DNA from: Planctomycetota bacterium
GTDB taxonomy: Bacteria > Planctomycetota > Planctomycetia > Pirellulales > Pirellulaceae
DNA length: 32,674 bases
Direction of reading: 5' to 3'
Assembly: GCA_963204995.1 (NCBI GenBank)
Contig: CAUJKL010000744.1
Location: 1-32,674, forward strand
The notes under the pieces are model-generated. The model was not told the DNA's origin and ran no database searches. It saw only the letters and a list, made by a program, of their open reading frames with translations. Every line of letters starts with the position of its first letter. Within the stretch, counting starts at the first letter, position 1. The translations under genes were made by a program, and so were the position numbers. Positions 15,812 through 23,751 of the stretch are shown piece by piece.

Positions 15812-16744
15812 TCATTCCATCTTGCCAGGGAAAACGTGTCCTTCGGCTTCCATCGCGACGGCATAGAGCGAAGTCCGCGCCGTGACGAACAGCGTGCGGT
15901 TGTCGGGGCCGCCAAAGACGCAGTTGGCGGGCTGTTCCGGGAAGCTCAGAATGCCGAGCAGCTTGCCGTGCGGATCGTAGATTTGAATCCCCAGATTCGA
16001 CGTGATGTACAAATTGCCGTTCGTGTCGATCGTCAAGCCGTCACCACCAGTATTGTCTTTCCCTTCCGGCTGTTGTAACTCGCAGAGAACCTTTCCCACG
16101 CCGAGTTTTCCTGGGCTCACGACGGGGTACGCCATCATCTGCTTCTGCAACGTTGGAACGACGTACAACGTCTTCTCGTCCGGCGACAGAATCACGCCGT
16201 TGGGAGCTTTGAGGTCATCGATCAGCCGCGTCACTCGACCGTCGGCCGCCGCGTAATAGACTGCGACCACTTCTTGCGGCAACGGCATTGGGGCGCGGAA
16301 GTGCGGATCGGTAAAGTAGACGCCTCCCTCGCGATCGACCACCAGATCGTTCGGCGCGTTGAAACGCTGGCCGTTGTATTGTGCAGCGAGCACCTTGGTA
16401 TCCTTGCTCGCCACGTTAATCGCCACCAACCGCCCATCCATCTCGCACGCCAGCAACCGACCGCGGTTGTACATCAAGCCGTTCGTGTGGTTTGACGGTT
16501 CGAGGAAGACACTCAGCACGCCGGCCGCGTCGACCTTGTAAATGCGATTCGCCGGAATGTCGCTGAAGTAGAGATTCCCATGGTCATCCTGGGTCGGACC
16601 TTCCGTGAACTGTAATTCCCCGTGCAGCTTTCGTATCTCGCCCTTCGGTCCGATGCCAGGAATCGCGTCGGCAGACAGCAGCGGAACGCTGGCCCAAGAG
16701 CCAATCAGCAGCGAGGCAACAAGGCGGTAGGTCCAATTCTTCAT
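15812..16744 (-). CDS. Secreted SMP-30/gluconolactonase/LRE-family protein
   Basis: The 310-residue protein has a signal peptide (first 25 or so residues, ending LLSADA) and a six-bladed SMP-30 propeller. The metal-binding and catalytic set known from SMP-30/gluconolactonases can be placed at E48 (FTEGPT), N132 (APNDLVVD), N182 (APNGVILS) and D235 (GGDGLTID), so the active site looks intact. Members hydrolyse aldonolactones using a divalent metal; the actual lactone here is unknown. GGAGAG lies 8 bases before the ATG, supporting the start. It faces the DUF1501 gene convergently with the decayed methylase region between them. Sugar oxidation by the exported dehydrogenases in this window could supply lactones, but that link is speculative. 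Confidence 0.88.
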   Translation of the reverse strand: MKNWTYRLVASLLIGSWASVPLLSADAIPGIGPKGEIRKLHGELQFTEGPTQDDHGNLYFSDIPANRIYKVDAAGVLSVFLEPSNHTNGLMYNRGRLLACEMDGRLVAINVASKDTKVLAAQYNGQRFNAPNDLVVDREGGVYFTDPHFRAPMPLPQEVVAVYYAAADGRVTRLIDDLKAPNGVILSPDEKTLYVVPTLQKQMMAYPVVSPGKLGVGKVLCELQQPEGKDNTGGDGLTIDTNGNLYITSNLGIQIYDPHGKLLGILSFPEQPANCVFGGPDNRTLFVTARTSLYAVAMEAEGHVFPGKME

Positions 16745-17457
16745 GATGCGGTCTCTCCGGTTGGAAACAAAGTGGATGAAAATCTGACCGGTTCGTTTGC
16801 TCCGGTCCCAGCAACTGGTTGTGCGAGTTCGAACAGGCCCCGGCGGGCACTGCGGTCATCGTAACGGAAGGGCGGGCCGCTCCGCAACGCTGCTGGCGAT
16901 GTTCTTGCGTTCGGACAACGAGCCTGCCGTTCCGCAGACTCGTCTCCCTTGAACAGGGATGTGAAGTCAGGCTCGAAGACTAGGTTTTTATGCACGCTCG
17001 CCTTGATAGCCATCGCCGGAAGTACTGCCACTTGCTTGCAAGTCTCGTCCGACGGGATAGGATGTCGCTATCGCGAAGTCCGGACGACCCTCCAGGATCG
17101 CCTCGGCGCGACTGACTTGTCGTGCGCATCAACCACAAGGACCAACGGGAGTGGGAGCGGCCTACTGCCGTAGCCGGTCGGGACTGCTGCCTTTACTCGC
17201 CGATGGGGAGCAAGAGTCTGGGCAGCGCGTGGGCACGGAAACTATCCCTGACACCGTTGGCTTCGGAGTGGCGGCACAATCACCAATAGAGGAAAAGTTT
17301 GCCGAATCAACACTCAAGTGAAGAGCCTTCGAGATCACTTCGAGGCCGCCATCCTCGCAAGCGTGGCGGAGGCTCATGCGAACGCAGGTAGCTTTGTTTA
17401 GTGCGGCAAAGTCTAGTAAAGTGAAACACACAGCGTTTCAGAAAAAGGAGACGGAGG
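16745..17457. other. 713-bp intergenic stretch without a recognised gene
   Basis: No convincing gene was found. It contains an imperfect palindrome at 16920-16941. It also has an open plus-strand frame ending at about 17320 (PDTVGFGVAAQSPIEEKFAE, then a stop) that looks somewhat protein-like but has no recognised family or start. The last 13 bases before 17458 form the strong ribosome binding site of the next gene. Confidence 0.4.
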
Positions 17458-18258
17458 TTGGTCGGAGTATTGTCGTTGCTAGTGGCGCTCACGCTGTCGC
17501 TACTGATCACGCGAGTCGCGGCGATGGCGCTGATGTTCACGGGATTGTCGCGGGAAGCTGCCAAGTTCCAGGCGCGGTCGGCATTCACTGGCGTCGGCTA
17601 TACAACGCAAGAGTCGGAACGGACGGTCAACCATCCGGTTCGTCGACGAATCATCATGCTGCTGATGTTGCTGGGAAACGTCGGCGTGGCAACCGTCGCA
17701 GCAACGATCATGGTTTCGTTCATGAACACCAGCGACGCCACCGCGCAGCAACGAACCGGTATTCTCGGCCTGCTCGCCGCAGGATTGCTGGTGATGTGGG
17801 TGGTGTTCAACAGTCGCTGGATCGAGCGTCACATGAATCGCGTGATCGCTTGGGCATTGAAGACGTTTACGGATCTCGATGTGCGGGACTACGTGGCGTT
17901 GCTCGAGCTTTCGAGCGGCTTTGCGGTCTCAGAGATGTTGGTTGAACCGAATGATTGGCTGGCGGGAAAGACGTTAGCCGAACTGCGGTTGTCCGACGAA
18001 GGAATTCTCATATTGGGTATCCGCTCGAACAAGGGAAAGTTTTACGGCACTCCTCGTGGGGACAATCGTCCATGTCCTGGTGATGTATTGATCGTCTACG
18101 GACATCTGGACGACATCGCCCGACTCGATCAACGACGTGCTGGGCGAAGGGGCGACGAAGAGCATCTGTATGCTGTTGAGGAGCAAGAGGAATTTGAAGA
18201 GACGCATTCGATCGAGCGGCAGTCCGGAGAAGACAACGATGACGCCTCTTGCGAATAA
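17458..18258 (+). CDS. Membrane protein with C-terminal TrkA-C (RCK_C) domain
   Basis: The 266-residue protein has three predicted membrane segments (about 3-27, 65-89 and 101-118). A TrkA-C domain follows at about 154-226 (WLAGKTLAELRL, GDVLIVYG), then a highly acidic, probably disordered tail. Between the first two segments is SAFTGVGYTT, similar to the selectivity-loop signature of Trk/Ktr potassium transporters, but the protein is far too short to be a full channel. RCK_C domains bind ligands such as cyclic di-AMP in other systems; no ligand can be inferred here. The start is a rare TTG, chosen because AAGGAG at 17445-17450 lies 7 bases upstream and no better start gives the first membrane segment. 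No Trk or Ktr partner is adjacent. A role in cation transport regulation is a guess. Confidence 0.8.
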   Translation: MVGVLSLLVALTLSLLITRVAAMALMFTGLSREAAKFQARSAFTGVGYTTQESERTVNHPVRRRIIMLLMLLGNVGVATVAATIMVSFMNTSDATAQQRTGILGLLAAGLLVMWVVFNSRWIERHMNRVIAWALKTFTDLDVRDYVALLELSSGFAVSEMLVEPNDWLAGKTLAELRLSDEGILILGIRSNKGKFYGTPRGDNRPCPGDVLIVYGHLDDIARLDQRRAGRRGDEEHLYAVEEQEEFEETHSIERQSGEDNDDASCE

Positions 18259-18380
18259 GGTTTCTGAAGAAAGAAGCGCAGGGCGAAGCCGATTACGCGG
18301 CCAGCTTCTTTCGTTGCTACGCCGGTTATGCCGATCATCTCCAGCCGAAGCAACTCGCCGCCCGCGCGGTCACAAGTCGT
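18259..18380 (+). pseudogene. Possible aldehyde dehydrogenase fragment
   Basis: Directly after the TrkA-C gene a different plus-strand frame reads EAQGEADYAASFFRCYAGYA, which resembles the EA-x-GEV-x-YAASF...YA helix of succinate-semialdehyde-type aldehyde dehydrogenases. Only about 25 residues match and neither the active-site cysteine nor the cofactor region is present. If real, it is a small relic. The resemblance is from memory and could be chance. Confidence 0.25.
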
Positions 18381-18389
18381 AGGACCGAT

Positions 18390-18423
18390 CTCCAGGCCCG
18401 TCATACGTGGGACGGGCCAGGAG
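18390..18423. repeat. Inverted repeat between the TrkA-C gene and tRNA-His
   Basis: CTCCAGGCCCGTC (18390-18402) and GACGGGCCAGGAG (18411-18423) pair over 13 bp with a single mismatch around an 8-base loop. It follows the TrkA-C gene by about 130 bp. There is no T-run, so it is classed as another palindromic repeat rather than a terminator. Confidence 0.5.
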
Positions 18424-18466
18424 CCCCGTCTTACCTATTTTGGTGTCGCCAGAATCGCAAACAGAA

Positions 18467-18499
18467 AAGGCCGACGAAGCAATGCTCTTCGACGGCCTT
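18467..18499 (-). terminator. Rho-independent terminator of the tRNA-His unit
   Basis: Read on the minus strand, AAGGCCGTCGAAG and CTTCGTCGGCCTT form a 13-bp stem with one central T-T mismatch and a 7-base loop, followed by a short T-run (TTTTCTGTTT). It lies 12 bp after the tRNA 3' end. Confidence 0.8.
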
Positions 18500-18511
18500 A
18501 GTCAATTCAGG

Positions 18512-18586
18512 GGTGGCTGAGGGGACTCGAACCCCCGACTTTCGGAATCACAATCCGACGCTCTAACCAACTGAGCTACAGCCACC
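18512..18586 (-). tRNA. tRNA-His (anticodon GTG)
   Basis: The minus strand folds into a complete cloverleaf. The acceptor stem is GTGGCTG paired with CAGCCAC, preceded by the extra G(-1) that marks histidine tRNAs and facing discriminator C73. The D arm is GCTC...GAGC and the anticodon stem TCGGA/TCCGA holds loop TTGTGAT with anticodon GTG. The T arm is GGGGG-TTCGAGT-CCCCT, its last pair being a G-T wobble. The CCA end is not encoded. Its own promoter (18604-18632) and terminator (18467-18499) make a single-gene unit. Confidence 0.96.
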
Positions 18587-18603
18587 ATCTTGGTGATGGA
18601 TTG

Positions 18604-18632
18604 ATTCTAGCCGTCACTTTTGGGGTGGTCAA
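18604..18632 (-). promoter_or_regulatory. Sigma-70 promoter of tRNA-His
   Basis: On the minus strand TTGACC (18632-18627) and TAGAAT (18609-18604) are separated by 17 bases. Transcription would start near 18597, about 11 bases before the mature tRNA. The close match to consensus and the position make this the most certain promoter in the window. Confidence 0.8.
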
Positions 18633-18889
18633 CGGCTTCGATACTTGGCTTAAACGCCCTTTTTCGGCGTTCCTAACCGTTCTCGCTTTGTTCGGCGATC
18701 GCCGCACGGTTGCTCAGAACATTGACTGGGGATATCGCAACCAACATACTGACTCGCGAGTTCGCATCGGTTGGGCAACGGATGCCAACTCGACGCAAGA
18801 CCCGCCCGATTACCGCACAACCAAAGACCCGCCATGTACAACGTAGACCGACTCGGGGCGGATCGCATCGTGAATAAATACTGAGTCGC
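18633..18889. other. Intergenic stretch without a recognised gene
   Basis: No gene is recognised. The only notable signals are a 6-bp hairpin AACGCC-CTTTTTC-GGCGTT near 18653 and the 12-base palindrome CGGCGATCGCCG at 18693-18704. Confidence 0.4.
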
Positions 18890-19021
18890 ATTTGGACTGC
18901 CGTGACTTGTCACAGCTTTCCTTTGCGGCAAAGCCGCTTTCGGTTTGCGGCTCGGCCACACTTGAAGACTGGCTCCACCAAGAAAAATGAGAAAGCGGCG
19001 ACAAGTCACCGCAGTCCAAAT
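18890..19021 (+). repeat. Dispersed multi-hairpin element (MITE/BIME-like), copy 2
   Basis: This 132-bp copy has 31-bp terminal inverted repeats (18890-18920 and 18991-19021) with three mismatches, again starting ATTTGGACTGC. Each end folds on itself around GAC-TT-GTC or GAC-AA-GTC, and an inner GCGGC-AAA-GCCGC hairpin follows the left end. It is inverted relative to the copy at 1183-1310. Its AAAATGAGAAAGC end faces the WD40 gene and stops 15 bp before that gene's ATG. Confidence 0.85.
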
Positions 19022-19036
19022 TGGAAGCAGAATAAC

Positions 19037-20032
19037 ATGACCACCATCGATGTTACGAAGACCCACATTGCCAAAGAACTGAAGCACGATAGCCCCATCA
19101 TCTCCTGCCGCTTCGATCCGACGGGTAAGTACGTCTTCTTCGGTGCCCAGGATTTCAAAGTCTGGCGTTGGCAGTGGAGCGGCGACGCCAAAACTGAGTT
19201 CAATCACAATGCTTGGGTTCGCGGCATCGCGTTTCATCCAAACGGCGAGACGGTTTTAACGGCCGGCTATGATGGGCGATTGGTGTGGTGGCCAGCGGCG
19301 GCGGACAAACCGGAAGCCCTTCGCGAAACGCAAGCTCACGAGGGTTGGGCGCGCTCTGTCGCCGTCAGCCCCGATGGCTCGCTGGTGGCCACCGCGGGCA
19401 ACGATCACAAGGTCAAGCTGTGGAATTTCGCGGACGGTTCACTCGTGAAAGAGTTCGCCGGTCACGAATGCCACGTCTATAACGTGCTGTTTCATCCCGA
19501 TGGCAAGAGCCTCGTGTCCGGAGACCTCAAGGCCAACCTCATCCACTGGAATATCGAGACCGGCGAGCAGTGTCGCAAGATGACCGCCGAGTCGCTCTGC
19601 AAGTACGACACAACGTTCCTCGCGGACATTGGCGGCTTCCGGGGATTGGCGTTCGACGCCGCTGGTAAGCGGCTGGCCGGCAGCGGCATCACCAACGTGA
19701 CGAATGCCTTCGCAGGGATCGGCAATCCGGCGGTTGTTGAATACGACTGGGCTTCCGCCGAATTGAAGATCCAACACGAATCGAAAGCCAAGCTACAAGG
19801 TGTTGGCTGGGGAGTCGTGTTCCATCCCGAGGACTTCTTGATAGGCATCTCGGGCGGTGGAGGTGGCGGCTATCTTCTATTCTGGAAGCCCGATGGCAAA
19901 GAGGAGTTTCACCAATTCAAGCTACCGAACAACGCCCGTGATCTCGATCTTGCGAAAGACGGGCTGCACGTTGTCACCGGTCACTATGACCGTCACGTGC
20001 GAGTTTCACGATTGGCCGAGAAGAGTATCTAA
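19037..20032 (+). CDS. WD40-repeat protein
   Basis: The 331-residue protein is made of WD40 repeats forming a beta propeller, with typical blades such as CRFDPTGKYVFFGAQDFKVW, VAVSPDGSLVATAGNDHKVK followed by LWNF, and VLFHPDGKSLVSGDLKANL. No signal peptide, enzyme domain or membrane segment is seen, so it is probably a cytoplasmic scaffold. An open frame extends back into the repeat element, but GGAAG at 19023-19027 with 9-base spacing supports the ATG at 19037. The element upstream supplies nearly the whole 5' region, so it may influence expression. It converges on metF with 24 bp between the stops and no clear terminator. No partner can be inferred from its neighbours. Confidence 0.85.
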   Translation: MTTIDVTKTHIAKELKHDSPIISCRFDPTGKYVFFGAQDFKVWRWQWSGDAKTEFNHNAWVRGIAFHPNGETVLTAGYDGRLVWWPAAADKPEALRETQAHEGWARSVAVSPDGSLVATAGNDHKVKLWNFADGSLVKEFAGHECHVYNVLFHPDGKSLVSGDLKANLIHWNIETGEQCRKMTAESLCKYDTTFLADIGGFRGLAFDAAGKRLAGSGITNVTNAFAGIGNPAVVEYDWASAELKIQHESKAKLQGVGWGVVFHPEDFLIGISGGGGGGYLLFWKPDGKEEFHQFKLPNNARDLDLAKDGLHVVTGHYDRHVRVSRLAEKSI

Positions 20033-20056
20033 AAAAGAGAATGATCGCGGGTCGTT

Positions 20057-20944
20057 TCACTCCGGAAGTTGAACCGCTTTCAAAACAGCAGAGGTCGCTT
20101 GAGATTTGTTCAGCACATAGAAGTGGATACCAGGCACTTCGGCGTCGATCAAGTCTTGTACCTGCTTGGTTGCAAAGTCGATACCGACTTGAAACTGCCA
20201 GTCTTCGTCTTCGCGCTGGCCCAGGTCTTTTACAAACTCGTCGGGCAGGCGGGCGGCACACATCGACGTGATCCGCTGGATCTGGGCGAGACTGGTCACG
20301 GGCAGGATGCCAGGCACCAATGGCACATGAATCCCAGCCCCTTCGCAGCGATCGCGGAAGCGGAAGAAGTCGTCGTTGCCATAGAACAGTTGAGTCACGA
20401 CGATGTCGGCACCGGCGTCGACCTTTCGTTTCAGATTCTCCAAATCGACTTCGGGGCTGGGAGCTTCCTGGTGCGTTTCGGGATAACCGGCAACAGCGAT
20501 CCCGAAGTTGGGAAACTCGCTACGAATCAAAGTCACCAATTCATTCGCATAGCTCAGTCCGCCTGCGACGGCTTGGAAACTTGTTTCACCGCGCGGCGGA
20601 TCGCCGCGCAAGGCGACGATGTAGTCGATGCCGCGACGCGACGCTTCGTGCAAGTACGCTCGCAGTTGATCAACCGTTGAACCAACACAAGTCAGATGGG
20701 AAGCAACGGGCAAGTTGTAGCGCTGCTTGACTTGCTCGACGATGCCGAGCGTCTTGTCCTGTGTCGATCCACCCGCGCCGTAGGTGCAAGTGATGAAGTC
20801 CGGCTTGAACTCGACAAGCTGGTCCACATGTCGATACATCGCCTCTTCACCGGCATCGGTTTTCGGCGGGAACAGCTCGAATGAAAGGCCAAGTTTGCCG
20901 GGGCCATAATGTTTGGTAAGTGTCATGTTGTAAGTTCTATCCAT
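20057..20944 (-). CDS. metF: 5,10-methylenetetrahydrofolate reductase
   Basis: This flavoenzyme reduces methylene-tetrahydrofolate to methyl-tetrahydrofolate for methionine synthesis. The 295-residue protein is of normal bacterial MetF length and shows the family's barrel motifs: SFELFPPKT near the start with the catalytic glutamate, CTYGAGGST, SHLTCVGST, YIVALRGDPP with the flavin-contacting aspartate, AGYPETH and TQLFYGNDDFF. Two in-frame ATGs (20944 and 20926) are possible; neither has a strong ribosome binding site, and the shorter form (MTLTKHYGPGK) is equally plausible. It lies 48 bp downstream of the GlmU-like gene in the same direction and is probably cotranscribed from the promoter at 22303-22331. 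No S-box or other methionine riboswitch was noticed. Confidence 0.95.
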   Translation of the reverse strand: MDRTYNMTLTKHYGPGKLGLSFELFPPKTDAGEEAMYRHVDQLVEFKPDFITCTYGAGGSTQDKTLGIVEQVKQRYNLPVASHLTCVGSTVDQLRAYLHEASRRGIDYIVALRGDPPRGETSFQAVAGGLSYANELVTLIRSEFPNFGIAVAGYPETHQEAPSPEVDLENLKRKVDAGADIVVTQLFYGNDDFFRFRDRCEGAGIHVPLVPGILPVTSLAQIQRITSMCAARLPDEFVKDLGQREDEDWQFQVGIDFATKQVQDLIDAEVPGIHFYVLNKSQATSAVLKAVQLPE

Positions 20945-20992
20945 CGGGGTTCAATTGACCAGACGTCAGCGGCCAGATCTTGCCAGCCTTAA

Positions 20993-22243
20993 CTACAGAG
21001 ACAGCGGATCGCCGGCCAGTTGCCGCTCGTCGCGGCTCAATTCGTACATGTCGTGGAGCAGTTGTATGTCGCACGGCCGCTGCTCGACCTTGCGGCGGCG
21101 GAACATGCGTTGTTGTGTGGCGATCATGACTTCGGGTGGCAACTCTGTCACCTGACCGAACAGCCGAGCATAGTTGACGTAGCTCGGCACGTTCGTGGTT
21201 ACGAACCCGTACAACATACTGCACACGCCGATCGACTTGCCGGTGAAGATGCTGGTATTGATTGCGGACTTGGAATAATCGCCAATCGTACAGCCAACGA
21301 ACTGCATTCCCGTCGCGATTTTTTCGCCTTGATGGTCGACGTTGACCGTGCCATATGTATTCTTGAGATCGCTGTTGCAAGTCCCGGCTCCCAGATTGAT
21401 CCAGCTGCCAAGGTAGCTGTGACCGAGGAACCCGTGATGTTGTTTGTTGGTATAGGGCTCGATGACCGACGCTTCGACCTCGCCGCCGATCTTCGTGGTG
21501 TGCCCGATGCTGACAGCGTCTTTCACGGCTGCGTGTTCGATCAGCTTCGCACCGTGCCCGATGTAAGCTGGACCGTTGAGGTAACAGAACGGCCCCGTCA
21601 CCGCATTACTTTCGAGAATAACTGGGCCAGAAGTCGTATCCGTGACAACGTACTGACCGAGACGCGCATTCGCACCCAGGAACACGCCGTCCGCGACCTC
21701 ATGGTACGATCCGATCGACAATCGGTACTCCAGGTTCTCCGACAGGATCTGCATGTTGTAGCGAACGATGTCGTGCGGGTATTGGATCAGCGGCAGTTTG
21801 TAATTCAGCGGATTGAGTTGCGCGACTCCAGCCTTTACGAAGTACTCCGGCAACTGAGCCGTGGTCGGTGTGGCTCCCAGGACGCCTGCGTTTCGAGCAA
21901 ACAGGATGGCGGCGATTTCTCCATCGTACATCACCACGCCAGATTGGTCGGACGCGAGCACTTCCTGCAGCGTCTGAAAGACCGTGCGCGAGGGCACCAG
22001 GCGCGCATTTACAAACAGGATCGATTTGGAATCGCCGAACGGCCCACTTCCTAAGTCGGAGTAATCCTGCCTTTGGATACCGGCAAGATGCGGGCGAACG
22101 ATCCCGTGGATTGGGAGACCAAGAAGTTTCAACCAATCCAGCAAGCGAAACGCACCGCAACTGATCGCGTACGACGGACGCCCCAAAGTGACAGGATAGA
22201 GACGCGGCACGTGTTCATCTTCGAACACAACAATGGTCATCAT
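20993..22243 (-). CDS. GlmU-like sugar-1-phosphate nucleotidyltransferase/acetyltransferase
   Basis: The 416-residue protein resembles the alternative GlmU family (UDP-GlcNAc diphosphorylase/glucosamine-1-phosphate N-acetyltransferase) of Bacteroidetes and Planctomycetes. Residues 1-150 correspond to a shortened nucleotidyltransferase-like region. From about 190 to 370 is a left-handed beta helix with hexapeptide repeats and the acetyltransferase signature NLGAGTCNSDLKNTYG. It would supply UDP-GlcNAc for cell-envelope polymers. The N-terminal half lacks the standard LAAGxGTRM loop, as is usual in this variant family. Two adjacent ATGs (22243, 22240) can serve as start. A consensus-like promoter lies 60 bp upstream. 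It forms a probable two-gene unit with metF. Confidence 0.85.
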   Translation of the reverse strand: MMTIVVFEDEHVPRLYPVTLGRPSYAISCGAFRLLDWLKLLGLPIHGIVRPHLAGIQRQDYSDLGSGPFGDSKSILFVNARLVPSRTVFQTLQEVLASDQSGVVMYDGEIAAILFARNAGVLGATPTTAQLPEYFVKAGVAQLNPLNYKLPLIQYPHDIVRYNMQILSENLEYRLSIGSYHEVADGVFLGANARLGQYVVTDTTSGPVILESNAVTGPFCYLNGPAYIGHGAKLIEHAAVKDAVSIGHTTKIGGEVEASVIEPYTNKQHHGFLGHSYLGSWINLGAGTCNSDLKNTYGTVNVDHQGEKIATGMQFVGCTIGDYSKSAINTSIFTGKSIGVCSMLYGFVTTNVPSYVNYARLFGQVTELPPEVMIATQQRMFRRRKVEQRPCDIQLLHDMYELSRDERQLAGDPLSL

Positions 22244-22302
22244 TCACCGATCTTTCGTCGAGACGAGCGGCAGCGGTTCCTTGACATTCCGCCCAATGGG
22301 GC

Positions 22303-22331
22303 AGTATCGGCACGCATCGCGACAGCGTCAA
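22303..22331 (-). promoter_or_regulatory. Sigma-70 promoter for the GlmU-like gene and metF
   Basis: On the minus strand TTGACG (22331-22326) and GATACT (22308-22303) are separated by 17 bases, predicting a start of transcription near 22296 and a leader of about 50 bases. The 324-bp divergent gap 22244-22567 shows no other recognisable feature apart from the GGAG ribosome binding site at 22553-22556 of the plus-strand oxidoreductase. Confidence 0.6.
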
Positions 22332-22567
22332 GCTCGATTTGGGCGATCTGTTCGAGTTGAGTGGGTCGCCCTATTTCCAACGGAATGCGGCGGCCAAGAA
22401 GATCGACCGACCCGGTTGCGAACCCCGTCTCGCGAGAGATAGAATCCCGTCTTTGGCGGTTGCGACGCACCCGATAGAAGTGGGTCCGGATCACCAGGTA
22501 CTCGCCCGGATCGATCGGTGGTCTCGTTGCCCGATGGCCTTCAATTTCAGATGGAGAGTTCTCACGC

Positions 22568-23725
22568 ATGGCATCAAAGATCTCGGCCGGAATCATTGGC
22601 ACCGGCTTCATTGGCCCAGCCCACGTCGAAGCCGCTCGGAGACTGGGAAACGTGGAAATCCTAGCCGTTGCGGAGGCAAACGCGGACTTGGCGAAGGCCA
22701 AAGCTGCGGCCATGTCCATTCCAAAGTCGTACGGCAGCTACCATGACCTGCTGGCCGACCCCGACATCCAGGTCGTTCATAATTGCACGCCGAATCATCT
22801 ACACCACCAAGTGAACAAGGACATCCTCGCGGCCGGCAAGCACGTGATCAGCGAGAAGCCGCTGGCCATGACCACGAAGGAAAGCAGCGAGTTGGTCCAA
22901 CTCGCCAAGAAATCAGGGCTGATCCATGCCGTCGATTTCAACTACCGATACTACCCGCTAATTCAGCATGCACGCGAGATGGTCAAGGCCGGTGAAGTAG
23001 GCGATGTCTTTGCCATCCATGGATCGTACCTTCAGGATTGGCTGTTTAAGGAGACCGACTGGAATTGGCGGCTGGTTCCCGAGATGTCCGGCGAAAGCCG
23101 CGCGATCGCGGATATCGGTAGCCACTGGTGCGATCTATTGCAGTTCATCACGGGGTTGACGATTACCAGAGTGTGTGCCGACTTGCGTACCGTCCACAAG
23201 ACGCGTCAGAAGCCCAAGAAGGAAGTAGAAACCTACGCTGGCAAAGTGCTCGCCCCCGAGGACTATGAGCCGCAAGCAATCAACACGGAAGATTATGCGT
23301 CGGTGTTGATCGAACTGTCCAACGGAGCACATGGAGTGTTCACCGTCAGCCAAGTGTCGGCTGGCCGAAAGAACCGTTTGTACTTCGAGATCGATGGTTC
23401 CAAATGCGCCATGTCTTGGGACCAAGAAAATCCCAACGAGATGTGGCTCGGTCATCGCGATAAGCCGAATGAAATCTTGGCCAAAGACCCGTCTTTGCTT
23501 CACCAAGCAGCTCGCGAGTATGCCCATTACCCAGGCGGACACTCCGAAGGCTATCCCGACGGTCCTAAGAACCTGTTTCGCAACGTCTATCGTGCCGTCG
23601 AAGCCGGTGTCATGCCGGATGATCCTGACTGGAGTACCTTCGAAGATGGGCACAAAGAAGTTGCGATCTGTGAAGCGGTACTGGCCAGCCAGAAAGCTCA
23701 GAGCTGGGTCGACGTAAAATACTAA
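22568..23725 (+). CDS. Gfo/Idh/MocA family oxidoreductase
   Basis: The 385-residue protein has the N-terminal NAD(P) fold with GIIGTGFIG at residues 8-16, the catalytic EKP motif at 96-98 and a DIGSHWCDL motif with D182 and H186 in the substrate domain. There is no signal peptide, so it acts in the cytoplasm, unlike the Tat-exported relative at the left edge. Family members oxidise sugars, inositols or related polyols; the substrate is not determinable from sequence alone. GGAG lies 11 bases before the ATG. It is followed 26 bp later by a second family member sharing the motif YLQDW, so the two probably act on related substrates in one pathway. Confidence 0.92.
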   Translation: MASKISAGIIGTGFIGPAHVEAARRLGNVEILAVAEANADLAKAKAAAMSIPKSYGSYHDLLADPDIQVVHNCTPNHLHHQVNKDILAAGKHVISEKPLAMTTKESSELVQLAKKSGLIHAVDFNYRYYPLIQHAREMVKAGEVGDVFAIHGSYLQDWLFKETDWNWRLVPEMSGESRAIADIGSHWCDLLQFITGLTITRVCADLRTVHKTRQKPKKEVETYAGKVLAPEDYEPQAINTEDYASVLIELSNGAHGVFTVSQVSAGRKNRLYFEIDGSKCAMSWDQENPNEMWLGHRDKPNEILAKDPSLLHQAAREYAHYPGGHSEGYPDGPKNLFRNVYRAVEAGVMPDDPDWSTFEDGHKEVAICEAVLASQKAQSWVDVKY

Positions 23726-23751
23726 GGTGCAAGACAACTAGGAGTTGAAAC

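Noticed and set aside
18693-18704. CGGCGATCGCCG resembling the cyanobacterial HIP1 repeat
   Set aside because: A single 12-base palindrome in GC-rich DNA is expected by chance and nothing else suggests a cyanobacterial origin.
22240-22719. Minus-strand open frame of 159 codons ending at the GlmU-like start (ATGA-type overlap)
   Set aside because: The overlap is tempting, but the frame is half antisense to the oxidoreductase at 22568, has no recognised family, and the likely promoter of the GlmU-like gene lies inside it.
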